Source: Tabrizicola piscis (GTDB lineage: Bacteria; Pseudomonadota; Alphaproteobacteria; Rhodobacterales; Rhodobacteraceae). From it: DNA of 64,000 bases. Under the pieces are notes generated by a model. The model worked only from the letters and a program-made list of their open reading frames with translations, did not search any database and was not told where the DNA came from. The stretch covers positions 62,001 to 126,000 of the forward strand of contig NZ_CP034328.1 in NCBI RefSeq assembly GCF_003940805.1, written 5' to 3'. A program made the translations under genes and the position numbers. Below, in pieces: positions 51,747 to 64,000 of the stretch. Position 1 is the stretch's first letter. The number at the start of each line of letters is the position of its first letter.

Positions 51747-53279
51747 TCAGTACCAGGCGTCTGCAGCATCGGCCTTGCGCCGTGCCACGAAATCCTGCAG
51801 CCCGTCGCGGATGCCCTCGTCCAAGGCCGGGGCCTCAAATTCGGCAAGCCGCTTCTTCCACAGCTTGTTCGCCCGGGTCGCCGCATCGGTGGACCCCGCC
51901 GCTTCCCATTTCTCGAACGGCTCATTGTCCGAGAGATCAGAGTCCCAGAACGCAGTCTCGTAATGTTTCATCGTGTGGCTGCAGCCAAAGAAATGGTTGC
52001 CCGGACCAACCTCGGCAAAGGCGTCCACGGCAAGCTGATCGTCGTCGATCTTGATCCCGTCCAGATAGGCATGCAGCGCGCCGCAGAGGTCGGCGTCCAT
52101 CATGAATTTCTCGTAGGACATCGACAGCAAGCCATCGAGGAACCCCGCCGAATGCAGGATGAAGTTCGCCCCGCAATGCACCGCCGACAGCATCGACATC
52201 GTGCCTTCCATCATCGCCTGCCCGTCCGGCAGCTTTGACGTGGTGAAGTTCCCCGCGCAGCGCAGCGGCAGGTTCAGCCGCCGCGCCAGTTGCCCGATGA
52301 CCTGACTGCCAATCGCAGGCTCTGGCGTCCCGAAAGTCGGTGAGCCTGACCGCAAAGACATCGACGACAGGAAGTTGCCAAAGATCACCGGCGCGCCTTT
52401 GCGTTCCAGCTGCGTCAGTGCACAGCCGGCCATCGTTTCGGCCAGCGATTGCACAATCCCGCCGGCGTTGGTCACCGGACCCATCGCCCCGCCAAGGATG
52501 AAGGGCACGATCACCGCCGCCTGATTGGCCCGCGCATAGGCGCGCAGGGATTTGGTCATCGTGCAATCCCAGACCAAAGGTGAATTGACGTTCACATTGC
52601 CGAGGATAACGCAATGATCGTTCACAAACGCCTCACCAAAGACAATGCGCGTCATCTCGATGCTGTCTTCCGACCGTTCCTCGGCGGTGACAGAGCCCAT
52701 GAACGGCCGATCCGATAGTTCGATATGCGCCATGACCATATCCAGGTGGCGCTTGTTCACCGGCACGTCGGTGGGTTCGCAGATCGTGCCGCCCGAATGG
52801 TGGAAGTTCGGGCTTGATTGCGCGAGCATGATGAAGTTGCGAAAGTCCTCGATCGTGCCGAACCGGCGGCCGCGATCAAGGTCCATCACGAAGGGGCTGC
52901 CATAGGCGGGCGAGAAGACGACGTTCTTCCCCCCGATCCGAACCGAATTGGCCGGGTTGCGGGCGTGCTGGGTAAATTCGGCCGGGGCGGATTTCAGGAT
53001 CTCGCGCAGCATGCCGGGCGGGAACTTGACCAGCAGGCCCTGCACATCGGCGCCCGCGCGCTTCCAGTGGTCGAGCGACGCGGGGTCATCGCGGAATTCG
53101 ATGCCGGTTTCCGCCAGCACCCGATCCGCCGCTGCCTCGATGCGAAGCAGGTTCTCTTCGGACAGCACGTCATAGGTCGGGATATTGCGGACGATATAGG
53201 GCCGACCGACCCCACCGCCCTTCTGTGCCCGTTCCGCCTGTCGCGCCTGACGGCCTGACCTTACCCTGACCTCGCCCAT
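51747..53279 (-). CDS. Trimethylamine methyltransferase (MttB)-superfamily protein, non-pyrrolysine
   Basis: 510 residues in one frame with no internal amber codon, so it is a non-Pyl member related to the glycine-betaine methyltransferase MtgB rather than to archaeal MttB. The TIM-barrel core has ILGNVNVNSPLVWD, GAMGPVTNAGG and HCGANFILHSAG. It should methylate a cognate corrinoid protein from a quaternary amine such as glycine betaine or carnitine; no corrinoid protein is encoded next to it. Direct and inverted repeats lie just upstream. Convergent with the transglycosylase gene. Confidence 0.85.
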   Translation of the reverse strand: MGEVRVRSGRQARQAERAQKGGGVGRPYIVRNIPTYDVLSEENLLRIEAAADRVLAETGIEFRDDPASLDHWKRAGADVQGLLVKFPPGMLREILKSAPAEFTQHARNPANSVRIGGKNVVFSPAYGSPFVMDLDRGRRFGTIEDFRNFIMLAQSSPNFHHSGGTICEPTDVPVNKRHLDMVMAHIELSDRPFMGSVTAEERSEDSIEMTRIVFGEAFVNDHCVILGNVNVNSPLVWDCTMTKSLRAYARANQAAVIVPFILGGAMGPVTNAGGIVQSLAETMAGCALTQLERKGAPVIFGNFLSSMSLRSGSPTFGTPEPAIGSQVIGQLARRLNLPLRCAGNFTTSKLPDGQAMMEGTMSMLSAVHCGANFILHSAGFLDGLLSMSYEKFMMDADLCGALHAYLDGIKIDDDQLAVDAFAEVGPGNHFFGCSHTMKHYETAFWDSDLSDNEPFEKWEAAGSTDAATRANKLWKKRLAEFEAPALDEGIRDGLQDFVARRKADAADAWY

Positions 53280-53314
53280 TGCCGCCCCTCCGTCAAACTC
53301 GACATAGGTGTCAG

Positions 53315-53374
53315 GTTTGTCGCAAACGAACCTTGAGTCTGGTCAATCCGCGACATTGCGCAGCCACATTGCGC
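53315..53374 (-). promoter_or_regulatory. Repeats upstream of the mttB-like gene
   Basis: An inverted repeat GTTTG-TCG-CAAAC at 53315-53327 and a direct repeat ACATTGCGC at 53353-53361 and 53366-53374 (13-base spacing) lie in the 96 bases between the pgm stop and the mttB start. They are candidate regulator-binding sites; the factor is unknown. Confidence 0.35.
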
Positions 53375-53375
53375 C

Positions 53376-57123
<3,748 letters not shown>

Positions 57124-57127
<4 letters not shown>

Positions 57128-58554
57128 GCGGTCAGCCTTTCGTAAAGGGCGGCATAGGCAGCGGCGCTGGTTTCCCAGCCGACCGGGTGCGCCATCGCAT
57201 TGGCGCGCAGCTTGGCCCACAGCTTTGGCTGGCCATGCAGCGTCAGCAATTGCGTGAGCGCCTGACCGAAGGCCAGCGCGTCGACCGGGTGGAAGGTCAC
57301 GCCCGTGGCCACCCCGGCCGCAATCGTGGCGGGCGATGCGCCGATCACCGTATCGGCAAGCCCGCCCACCAGCGACACGACCGGAAGTGTGCCATAGCGC
57401 AAGCCATACATCTGCGTCAGGCCACAGGGTTCGAACCGGCTTGGCACCAGCACCGCATCGGCGCCGGCAAACAGCCGGTGGCTGAGCCCTTCATCATAGC
57501 CGATCCGCACCGCGACCCGCCCCGGGAACCGCGCGGCAAGGGCGCGCATCGCCCCCTCCATGCCGGGATCGCCCGACCCAAGCACGATCAACCCGCCACC
57601 GCCCAGCACGAAATCCGGGATCACGGCGGGCAGAAGGTCGATCCCCTTCTGGTCCGTCAACCGGCTGACGACGATGGCCAAGGGCCCCGGCACCTCCAGC
57701 CCGAACTCCTCGCACAAGTGCGCGCGTGCCGTGGCCTTGCCTGCAAGTGCCTTGGCGCTGAACGGCGGGTCTTCGGCGCCCGGGTCCCAGACGCTGGTGT
57801 CGACCCCGTTCAGGATACCGGAAACCACCGGTCCGCGTGCCGCGATCACGCCTTCAAGGCCCATCCCGAAGGCGGGGCGCATCAGTTCCGCCGCATAGCT
57901 GGGCGATACGGTCGTGATCCAATTCGCCGTGACAAGCCCGGCCTTCAGGGTGGAAATCCCGCCGTAATATTCCAAAGCCTCGGGGTGATAGGCATGCCCG
58001 GGCAGCCGCAGCACGCCCAGCATATGCGCCGCTGCCCAGCCCTGAAAGGCGATGTTGTGGATGGTCAGGACCGATTTCACCCCGCCACTGCCGTGATAGG
58101 CAAGATAGGCCGGAGCCAGCCCCGCCTGCCAGTCATGCGCATGCAGGACATCGGGCTTCCAACTCTCCAACCCCTCACGCGCGATCCGGGCCGCAATCCA
58201 GCTTAGGGCGGCAAACCGCACCGCGTTGTCGGGATGGTCGCCGCGCGGGCCGGAATAGGGGCCACCGTCGCGGTCATAAAGATGCGGGGCGTCCAGGAGG
58301 AGCACCTGCATGCCCGCGACGTCCCCCGCAAGGACGCGCCCCGGTCCGCCCCAAAGGTCGGCTTCCTCCCAGACCACCGGCCAGCCGGCCGACTGAGCGC
58401 GCAGGCCTTGATAGCACGGCAGCAGCACCCGCATGTCCCAGCCCACCGCCGCCAGCGCCGCAGGCAGTGCCCCCACGACATCGGCAAGCCCGCCGGTCTT
58501 GACCAGCGGCACACATTCCGACGCCACCGAAAGCACCCGCCCGCGCACAACCAT
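57124..58554 (-). CDS. glgA: Glycogen synthase (ADP-glucose dependent)
   Basis: 476 residues from MVVRGRVLSVASECVPLVKT at 58554, with an AAAGGGG ribosome site; the frame runs further upstream without support. The GT5 signature VKTGGLADVVG binds ADP-glucose, and the second Rossmann domain has RLTDQKGIDLL and the family's PSRFEPCGLTQMYGLRYGT. It elongates glycogen from ADP-glucose. It starts 124 bases after the glgC stop, a gap that contains two hairpins; glgX follows with a four-base overlap. Confidence 0.95.
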
Positions 58555-58608
58555 GGGAACCCCTTTCATCTTTGCCCAAACATCCTGCAGGGGTATGCCA
58601 CCGTTTTC

Positions 58609-58655
58609 GCCACCGGTCCAAGAAACCGGTGGCATGGGGGGACGCAAGGTCCCCC
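58609..58655 (-). promoter_or_regulatory. Two hairpins in the glgC-glgA gap
   Basis: GCCACCGGT and ACCGGTGGC (58609-58617, 58625-58633) form a 9-bp stem with a 7-base loop, and GGGGGAC and GTCCCCC (58637-58643, 58649-58655) a 7-bp stem with a 5-base loop. They could attenuate or stabilise the transcript between glgC and glgA; neither has a T tract. Confidence 0.5.
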
Positions 58656-58678
58656 GGGGCATCCACAGTCACGCCCTC

Positions 58679-59950
58679 TCAGGACAACGCCTTGGCCCGC
58701 GCGTCAAGCATGTCTTGCGTGATCAACACGATCCCGCCTTCCGACCGGCGGAACCACTTCATGTCTTCTTCCGGATCCTCGCCCACGACCAGACCTTCGG
58801 GAATTTCCACCCCCCGGTCGATCACGCATTTCGTCAGCTGTGCCTTGCGGTTGACGATGACCTGTGGCAGCGCCACGACATATTCCAGACTGGAATAGCT
58901 GTGCGTGCGGCACCCGGTGAACAACAGGCTGTTCGACACCGCCGAGCCCGAGACGATGCAATCGCCCGACACCAGCGACGATACCGCCGAGCCCCGGCGC
59001 CCATCCTCGTCATGGATGAACTTCGCGGGCGGCACGATCTCGGCATAGGTCCAGATCGGCCAGGCGCTGTCGTATAGGTCCAGTTTCGGGACGAAATCCG
59101 TCAGGTCGATATTGGCCTGCCAGAAGGCGTCAATCGTTCCGACATCGCGCCAGTAGGGTTCGGTTTCCAGCCCGCTCATCACGCAGCTGTCGGCGAACTT
59201 GTGGGCCACGGCCTTGCCGTTCTTGACGATATGGGGGATCAGATCGAAGCCGAAATCATGAGTGGAGCTGTCGTCCTGCATGTCCCGGATCAGCAGATCG
59301 CGCAGGAAGGCCCAGTTGAAGATGTAGATCCCCATGCTGGCCAGCGCATGGGCAGGATCACCCGGGATCGCGGGCGGATCCTTCGGCTTTTCCAGAAAAT
59401 CCGTGATCCGCATGGACTTGTCGACATGCATCACGCCAAAGGCCGTCGCCTCCATCCGCGGGACGGTGAGGCAACCGATGGTGACATCGGCCCCCGCCTC
59501 GACATGCTGGCGCAGCATCACCTCGTAATCCATCTTGTAGATATGATCGCCCGCAAGGATGATTGCGTAAGTGATCCCGTAGCTGTCGATGATGTCGATG
59601 TTCTGCGCCACCGCATCGGCCGTGCCGCGGTACCAGTTCACCTCATCCATCCGCTGGGATGCGGGCAGGATGTCCAGATATTCGTTCCGTTCCGCCCGAA
59701 AGAAGTTCCAGCCGCGCTGGCAGTGCCGGATCAGGCTGTGCGCCTTGTACTGCGTGGCAATCGCCATCTTCCGGATGCCCGAGTTCACCGCATTTGACAG
59801 CGCAAAGTCGATGATCCGGGTCTTGCCGCCGAAATAGACCGCAGGTTTCGCGCGCCGGTCGGTCAGCTCTTTCAACCGGCTGCCGCGTCCGCCTGCCAGC
59901 ACGAAGGCCATGGCCTGAGATGACAGGCGCTGGTTCGGTCTTGGTTTCAT
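58679..59950 (-). CDS. glgC: Glucose-1-phosphate adenylyltransferase
   Basis: 423 residues. The nucleotidyltransferase start [31 protein letters not shown] carries the substrate loop and allosteric region; DHIYKMDY and the [18 protein letters not shown] segment are conserved. A C-terminal left-handed beta helix ([19 protein letters not shown]) follows. It makes ADP-glucose and is the regulated step of bacterial glycogen synthesis. In operon order glgP-B-C-A-X-pgm, 39 bases after glgB. Confidence 0.96.
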   Translation of the reverse strand: MKPRPNQRLSSQAMAFVLAGGRGSRLKELTDRRAKPAVYFGGKTRIIDFALSNAVNSGIRKMAIATQYKAHSLIRHCQRGWNFFRAERNEYLDILPASQRMDEVNWYRGTADAVAQNIDIIDSYGITYAIILAGDHIYKMDYEVMLRQHVEAGADVTIGCLTVPRMEATAFGVMHVDKSMRITDFLEKPKDPPAIPGDPAHALASMGIYIFNWAFLRDLLIRDMQDDSSTHDFGFDLIPHIVKNGKAVAHKFADSCVMSGLETEPYWRDVGTIDAFWQANIDLTDFVPKLDLYDSAWPIWTYAEIVPPAKFIHDEDGRRGSAVSSLVSGDCIVSGSAVSNSLLFTGCRTHSYSSLEYVVALPQVIVNRKAQLTKCVIDRGVEIPEGLVVGEDPEEDMKWFRRSEGGIVLITQDMLDARAKALS

Positions 59951-59989
59951 GCTTTCCCTCCCCTGGGTGGCGGTTTGGCCCGCCTGAGT

Positions 59990-62161
59990 TCAGTCCTGTT
60001 GCAGATACACTGCCGACAGCGGCGGCAACGTGACAAGCGCCGATTGCGTCTGGCCGTGCCAAGGCGTCTTTTCCGTGGTCACCCCTCCCAGGTTGCCACG
60101 GTTGCCCCCGCCATAAGCCTCGGCGTCGGTGTTCAGAATCTCGTGCCATTTGCCCGACGCGGGCAGACCAAGGCGATACTTGCGCTCCAGCGGTGTCATG
60201 TTGATAACCGCGACGACCTGCTTGTCACCCGCATTGCCCTTGCGGACGAAGGAATAGACCCCGGCATCGGCATCGTTGGACTCGATCCAGTCAAACCCCT
60301 CGGGCCGGCAGTCGTTCACATGGAGCGCAGGGACCTCACGGTAGACCCGGTTCAGGTCGCGGACCAGACGCTGCATGCCCTTATGTTCAAGGATATCAAG
60401 CTGATGCCAGTCAAGGCTTTGGTTGTGGTTCCATTCCGCCCCTTGGGCGAATTCTTGCCCCATGAACAGAAGCTTCTTGCCCGGATGCGCCCACATGAAC
60501 CCGTAATAGGCGCGCAGGTTGGCGAATTTCTCCCAAGCGGTGCCGGGCATCTTCGACAGCATGGAGCCTTTGCCATGCACGACCTCATCATGGCTGATCG
60601 GCAGGATGTAATTTTCCGACCAGGCGTAGACCATGCCGAAGGTCATCTGGTGGTGGTGGTATTTGCGGTAAAGCGGGTCCTTCTGCATGTAGGACAGGGT
60701 GTCGTTCATCCAGCCCATGTTCCACTTGAACCCGAACCCCAGCCCGCCCCAGTTCGCAGGCCGCGACACGCCGGGAAAGGCGGTGCTTTCCTCGGCAATC
60801 GTCATGATCCCGGGCACTTCACCATAGGCGGTGATGTTCGTCGTGCGCAGGACGTCGATCGCCTCATAGTTCTCGCGCCCGCCGTCGAGGTTCGGGATCC
60901 ATTCCCCCGCCTTGCGGCTGTAGTCGCGGTACAGCATGCTGGCGACGGCATCGACACGCAGACCGTCGATGTGGTATTCCTCCAGCCAATACAAGGCGTT
61001 GGAGACGAGGTAGTTCTTCACCTCTACCCGGCCGTAGTTGTAGATCAGGGTGTTCCAGTCCTGATGAAACCCCTCACGCGGGTCCTGATGTTCGTAAAGC
61101 GAGGTGCCGTCAAAGCGGCCCAGCCCATGCGCATCGGTCGGGAAATGGCCCGGCACCCAGTCCAGGATCACGCCAAGACCCTTGCGGTGCGCGGCATCGA
61201 CAAAGGCGCGGAATTCCGTGGGGGTTCCGTGGCGGATCGTGGGCGCGAACATGCCGACCGGCTGGTATCCCCATGATCCGTCAAAGGGATACTCGCTGAC
61301 CGGCAGGCACTCGATATGGGTGAAACCCATGTCGACGGCGTAGTCCACCAATTGCTCGGCCAGTTCCAGATAGCTCAGCATCCGGTTGCCGGGCGCGCGC
61401 CGCCATGACCCCAGATGCACCTCATAGACCGAAATCGGCGCGTCAATGGTATGCGCGGCGGCGCGGCTGGTCATCCAGCCATCGTCCTGCCACGCGCCGT
61501 CAATTTTCCTGACGACTGAGGCATTTGCCGGCGGATGTTCAGACCCAAACCCGACCGGATCGGCCTTGAGCGGCAAGACCTGCCCGCCCGGACCCTTGAT
61601 TTCATACTTGTAGGTCGTGCCTTCCCCCAGACCGGGGATGAAGGTTTCCCACACACCGGTCGCCCCCCGCCGCCGCATCGGGTGGCGGCGACCGTCCCAG
61701 ATGTTGAAATCACCCACCACCGAAACCCGCTCCGCGTTCGGGGCCCAGACGGCGAAATGTACACCGTCCACCCCTTCATGGCTGATGCAATGCGCGCCGA
61801 GAACCTGCCACAGCCGGCGGTGCGTGCCTTCGCCCAGCAGGTATTCATCCAACTCGCCAAGGACCGGGCCGAACCGGAACGGGTCTTCAAATTCCCAAGT
61901 ATTGCCATGGCCTTGCGCGCGAAGCCTGTAGTTCACCTTGCGCGCCAGTTGATGCGTGAACAGCCCCGGAATCCCCGGATAGGGCACCGCTTCAGCCTCG
62001 GTCTTGCCGGTCAGCACCCAAAGCCGGTCGGCCCCCGGGACAAAGGCCGTGATCTCCCACCCCTTGGCGCGTTTTTGCGGTCCGAGGACGGCAAACGGGT
62101 CGCCATGCCAGCCACCGGCAATCGCCTCGGCTGCGCTTTGGTCCAGTGTCATCTCAGCCAT
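59990..62161 (-). CDS. glgB: 1,4-alpha-glucan branching enzyme
   Basis: 723 residues. N-terminal CBM48 domains (from about residue 25) precede a GH13 catalytic barrel with [13 protein letters not shown] (nucleophile Asp), IAEESTAFP (acid/base Glu) and [13 protein letters not shown]. It forms alpha-1,6 branches. It starts 35 bases after glgP. Length is the normal GlgB size. Confidence 0.96.
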   Translation of the reverse strand: MAEMTLDQSAAEAIAGGWHGDPFAVLGPQKRAKGWEITAFVPGADRLWVLTGKTEAEAVPYPGIPGLFTHQLARKVNYRLRAQGHGNTWEFEDPFRFGPVLGELDEYLLGEGTHRRLWQVLGAHCISHEGVDGVHFAVWAPNAERVSVVGDFNIWDGRRHPMRRRGATGVWETFIPGLGEGTTYKYEIKGPGGQVLPLKADPVGFGSEHPPANASVVRKIDGAWQDDGWMTSRAAAHTIDAPISVYEVHLGSWRRAPGNRMLSYLELAEQLVDYAVDMGFTHIECLPVSEYPFDGSWGYQPVGMFAPTIRHGTPTEFRAFVDAAHRKGLGVILDWVPGHFPTDAHGLGRFDGTSLYEHQDPREGFHQDWNTLIYNYGRVEVKNYLVSNALYWLEEYHIDGLRVDAVASMLYRDYSRKAGEWIPNLDGGRENYEAIDVLRTTNITAYGEVPGIMTIAEESTAFPGVSRPANWGGLGFGFKWNMGWMNDTLSYMQKDPLYRKYHHHQMTFGMVYAWSENYILPISHDEVVHGKGSMLSKMPGTAWEKFANLRAYYGFMWAHPGKKLLFMGQEFAQGAEWNHNQSLDWHQLDILEHKGMQRLVRDLNRVYREVPALHVNDCRPEGFDWIESNDADAGVYSFVRKGNAGDKQVVAVINMTPLERKYRLGLPASGKWHEILNTDAEAYGGGNRGNLGGVTTEKTPWHGQTQSALVTLPPLSAVYLQQD

Positions 62162-62196
62162 GCTTTCCTCCCCGAAAGCGCGTCAGAGTGCGCCCG

Positions 62197-64000
62197 TCAC
62201 AACGCGCTTGATGCCTGCCAGATTTCATCCATGTAGCTGCGGATCGTGCGGTCGGACGAGAAGAACCCGCTTCGCGCCGTATTCAACGCCGCCATGCGCC
62301 ACCAGCGGTCCGGGTCGGCGTAGGCCTTGTCCACCTCGGCCTGCGCGGCATGGTAGGCGTCAAAATCGGCGGCGACGAGGAAATAGTCGTGGTGCCAGAC
62401 CCGGTGGACAAGGCCATGATACCGTTCCGGTTCTTCCGGGTTGAACCGCCCTTCGGCGATCATCTGCAGCACGTCCTGCAGTGGCTGGCTCGCCTCGATC
62501 GCCTTTTTGGAGTGGTCAGGATCCTCGCGCCGCTTTGACACCTCGGCCGCGGTCAGGCCGAAGAGGAAGAAGTTGTCGGCGCCAACCTCTTGCAATATCT
62601 CGACATTCGCGCCGTCCAGCGTGCCGATGGTCGGCGCGCCGTTCATCATGAACTTCATGTTGCCGGTACCCGACGCCTCTTTCCCGGCGGTCGAGATCTG
62701 TTCGGACAGGTCAGCCGCCGGGATCACCCGTTCCGCCATGCTGACGTTGTAGTTCGGCGGGTAGATGATCTTGAGCAGGTCGCTCGTCACGGGATCAGCA
62801 TTAATGACAACCGCCACATCGTTGATAAGGCGAATGATTTCCTTGGCGACCGCATAACCCGGGGCAGCCTTGCCCCCAAAGACCTTGACGCGCGGCACCC
62901 AGGGACCCTTGGGATTTGCGCGCAGCTTGTTCCAATGCGCGATGGTCTCAAGAATGTTCAGAAGCTGGCGCTTGTATTCGTGGATGCGCTTGATCTGGAC
63001 GTCAAACAGGGCATCGGGAGAGATCTGGATTCCCATCTCCGCCCCCGCCCAGTTCGACATCTCCACCTTGTTGACCCGCTTCGCCGCGGCAAAGACCGCG
63101 CGGAAACTGGCGTCTTCGACATGCGGCTCCAGCTCCTTCAGGCGATCAAGGTCCGCCTCCCAGCCCGCGCCGATGGTGTCGGTAATCAGGCCCGCCAGCG
63201 GCTTGTTCGCCATCCGCAGCCACCGCCGCGGGGTGACCCCGTTGGTCTGATTCACGATCCGGCCAGGATGCAAGCGGTGGAGTTCGGGGAATAGGTTCTG
63301 CTTCACAAGGTCCGAATGCAGCGCCGACACGCCGTTCACCTTGTGGCTCATGATGAAGGCAAGTTCCCCCATCCGCACTTCCTGATGCTTCACGATCCCC
63401 ACATAATGCGGCCGGTTCGGATAGGCGCGGCGGTGCCAGCTGTCGATCTTTTCCACAATCTGCATGTGGCGCGGCAGCACGTTGCCAAAGGTGAATGTCG
63501 CCCATTTTTCAAGGGCTTCCGGTAGAAGCGTGTGATTGGTATAGCCCAGGCAGGCCCGCGCGATCGTCAGCGCCTCATCAAAGGGCACGCCATGGGCATC
63601 CTGCAGCAGGCGGATCAGTTCCGGCCCGGCAATCGCGGGATGCGTGTCGTTCATCTGGATCGCGACGTATCTTGGCAGCGCCTTCAGATCCGAATGGTTC
63701 GCCAGATAGCGGCGCAGAATGTCCTGCAAGGCTGCCGAGGTCAGCAGAAATTCCTGCTTCAGGCGCAGTTCCTTTCCCTGATAGGTGGTGTCGTCGGGGT
63801 AAAGGACCCGGCTGAGCGTCCGGGCCAAGGTCTCAGGCTCTGCCGCGGCGGTGTAATCACCCCGGTTGAACCGCTCCAGATCGAACTGCCCGGTGGACTT
63901 TGCCCCCCAGAGCCGCAGCGTATTGGCCCATTTGCCTTGCCAGCCCACCACGGGCGTATCATGCGCCTCGGCGATGACGGTTTCGGCGGGGTGCCAGATG
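62197..64000 (-). CDS. glgP: Glycogen phosphorylase (5' end outside window)
   Basis: About 601 C-terminal residues are visible; the frame stays open through the window edge at 64000 (reading PAETVIAEAHDTPVVGWQ), so the N-terminal part of this roughly 800-residue enzyme is missing. The PLP-binding lysine is in SGTGNMKFMMNG, followed by GTLDGANVEI; the substrate-binding NQTNGVTPRRW and MNDTHPAI are present. It degrades glycogen by phosphorolysis to glucose-1-phosphate. First visible gene of the operon glgP-B-C-A-X-pgm. Confidence 0.95.
   Translation of the reverse strand, partial: IWHPAETVIAEAHDTPVVGWQGKWANTLRLWGAKSTGQFDLERFNRGDYTAAAEPETLARTLSRVLYPDDTTYQGKELRLKQEFLLTSAALQDILRRYLANHSDLKALPRYVAIQMNDTHPAIAGPELIRLLQDAHGVPFDEALTIARACLGYTNHTLLPEALEKWATFTFGNVLPRHMQIVEKIDSWHRRAYPNRPHYVGIVKHQEVRMGELAFIMSHKVNGVSALHSDLVKQNLFPELHRLHPGRIVNQTNGVTPRRWLRMANKPLAGLITDTIGAGWEADLDRLKELEPHVEDASFRAVFAAAKRVNKVEMSNWAGAEMGIQISPDALFDVQIKRIHEYKRQLLNILETIAHWNKLRANPKGPWVPRVKVFGGKAAPGYAVAKEIIRLINDVAVVINADPVTSDLLKIIYPPNYNVSMAERVIPAADLSEQISTAGKEASGTGNMKFMMNGAPTIGTLDGANVEILQEVGADNFFLFGLTAAEVSKRREDPDHSKKAIEASQPLQDVLQMIAEGRFNPEEPERYHGLVHRVWHHDYFLVAADFDAYHAAQAEVDKAYADPDRWWRMAALNTARSGFFSSDRTIRSYMDEIWQASSAL

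Noticed and set aside
51747..53279. Possible pyrrolysine-containing methyltransferase
   Set aside because: The full 510-residue frame has no in-frame amber codon; it belongs to the non-Pyl subgroup.

Overview
The window is about 64 kb of GC-rich chromosomal DNA (estimated mid-60s % GC). It looks like an alphaproteobacterium of the Rhodobacterales (Rhodobacteraceae/Paracoccaceae). The grounds are a CckA-type hybrid kinase preceded by a CtrA box, an aglEFGAK alpha-glucoside locus, a CoxG-S-L-M cluster, a non-pyrrolysine MttB homologue and the overall protein character. It is densely coded with housekeeping and carbon-metabolism genes. I see no insertion sequence, prophage, integrase or CRISPR array, and no gene-free stretch longer than about 300 bases (the largest gap is about 263 bases, at 13963-14225).

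Layout. 1-7.3 kb: 3'-truncated cckA, an RsmB-type rRNA methyltransferase, guaB, a divergent glutamine amidotransferase, a TehA/SLAC1-like channel and a PhyH-type dioxygenase. 7.4-17.6 kb: a sugar regulon with aglE-F-G-A-K on the minus strand, and divergently a LacI-type regulator, a GH1 beta-glucosidase and glucokinase. The two arms share a promoter region holding three related operator-like sites. 17.6-28.8 kb: esterase, AlkA-like glycosylase, MFS carrier, an NDUFAF6-like squalene/phytoene-synthase-fold protein overlapping cimA, cysS, a lipoprotein, a group II PLP decarboxylase, a TPM-domain protein, a small secreted protein and an outer-membrane barrel. 28.9-34.1 kb: an Uup-type ABC-F ATPase, a class III CoA-transferase, small membrane proteins and an MmyB-like regulator. 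34.2-41.3 kb: cupin plus ASKHA/ferredoxin corrinoid-reactivator-like protein, ECF sigma/anti-sigma pair, fasciclin protein, VWA protein with tandem beta repeats, tRNA-Gly(CCC), a lipoprotein and a RidA homologue. 41.3-46.6 kb: zwf-pgl-pgi, MgtC-like protein and HNH nuclease. 46.8-51.1 kb: coxG-coxS-coxL-coxM (form II type). 51.2-53.3 kb: lytic transglycosylase lipoprotein and MttB homologue. 53.4-64 kb: glycogen operon glgP-glgB-glgC-glgA-glgX-pgm, with glgP truncated at its 5' end by the window edge.

How the genes fit together. Imported glucosides are hydrolysed by AglA or the GH1 enzyme and glucose is phosphorylated by Glk. Glucose-6-phosphate can then enter the oxidative route (Zwf, Pgl), be isomerised by Pgi, or be converted by Pgm and GlgC/A/B to glycogen, which GlgP and GlgX mobilise. 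The window therefore holds a nearly complete glucose-6-phosphate hub. The less ordinary signals are non-coding: a family of 20-22-bp palindromes joined in tandem at gene ends, two TTAA-N7-TTAAC CtrA boxes (before cckA and before cimA), an exact 13-bp inverted repeat in the agl control region, and hairpins inside the agl and glg operons. Among proteins, the four-repeat VWA protein beside the ECF-fasciclin unit, the enlarged AglF permease and the orphan corrinoid-reactivator/cupin pair deserve attention. I did not find a clearly new multi-gene defence or biosynthetic system.
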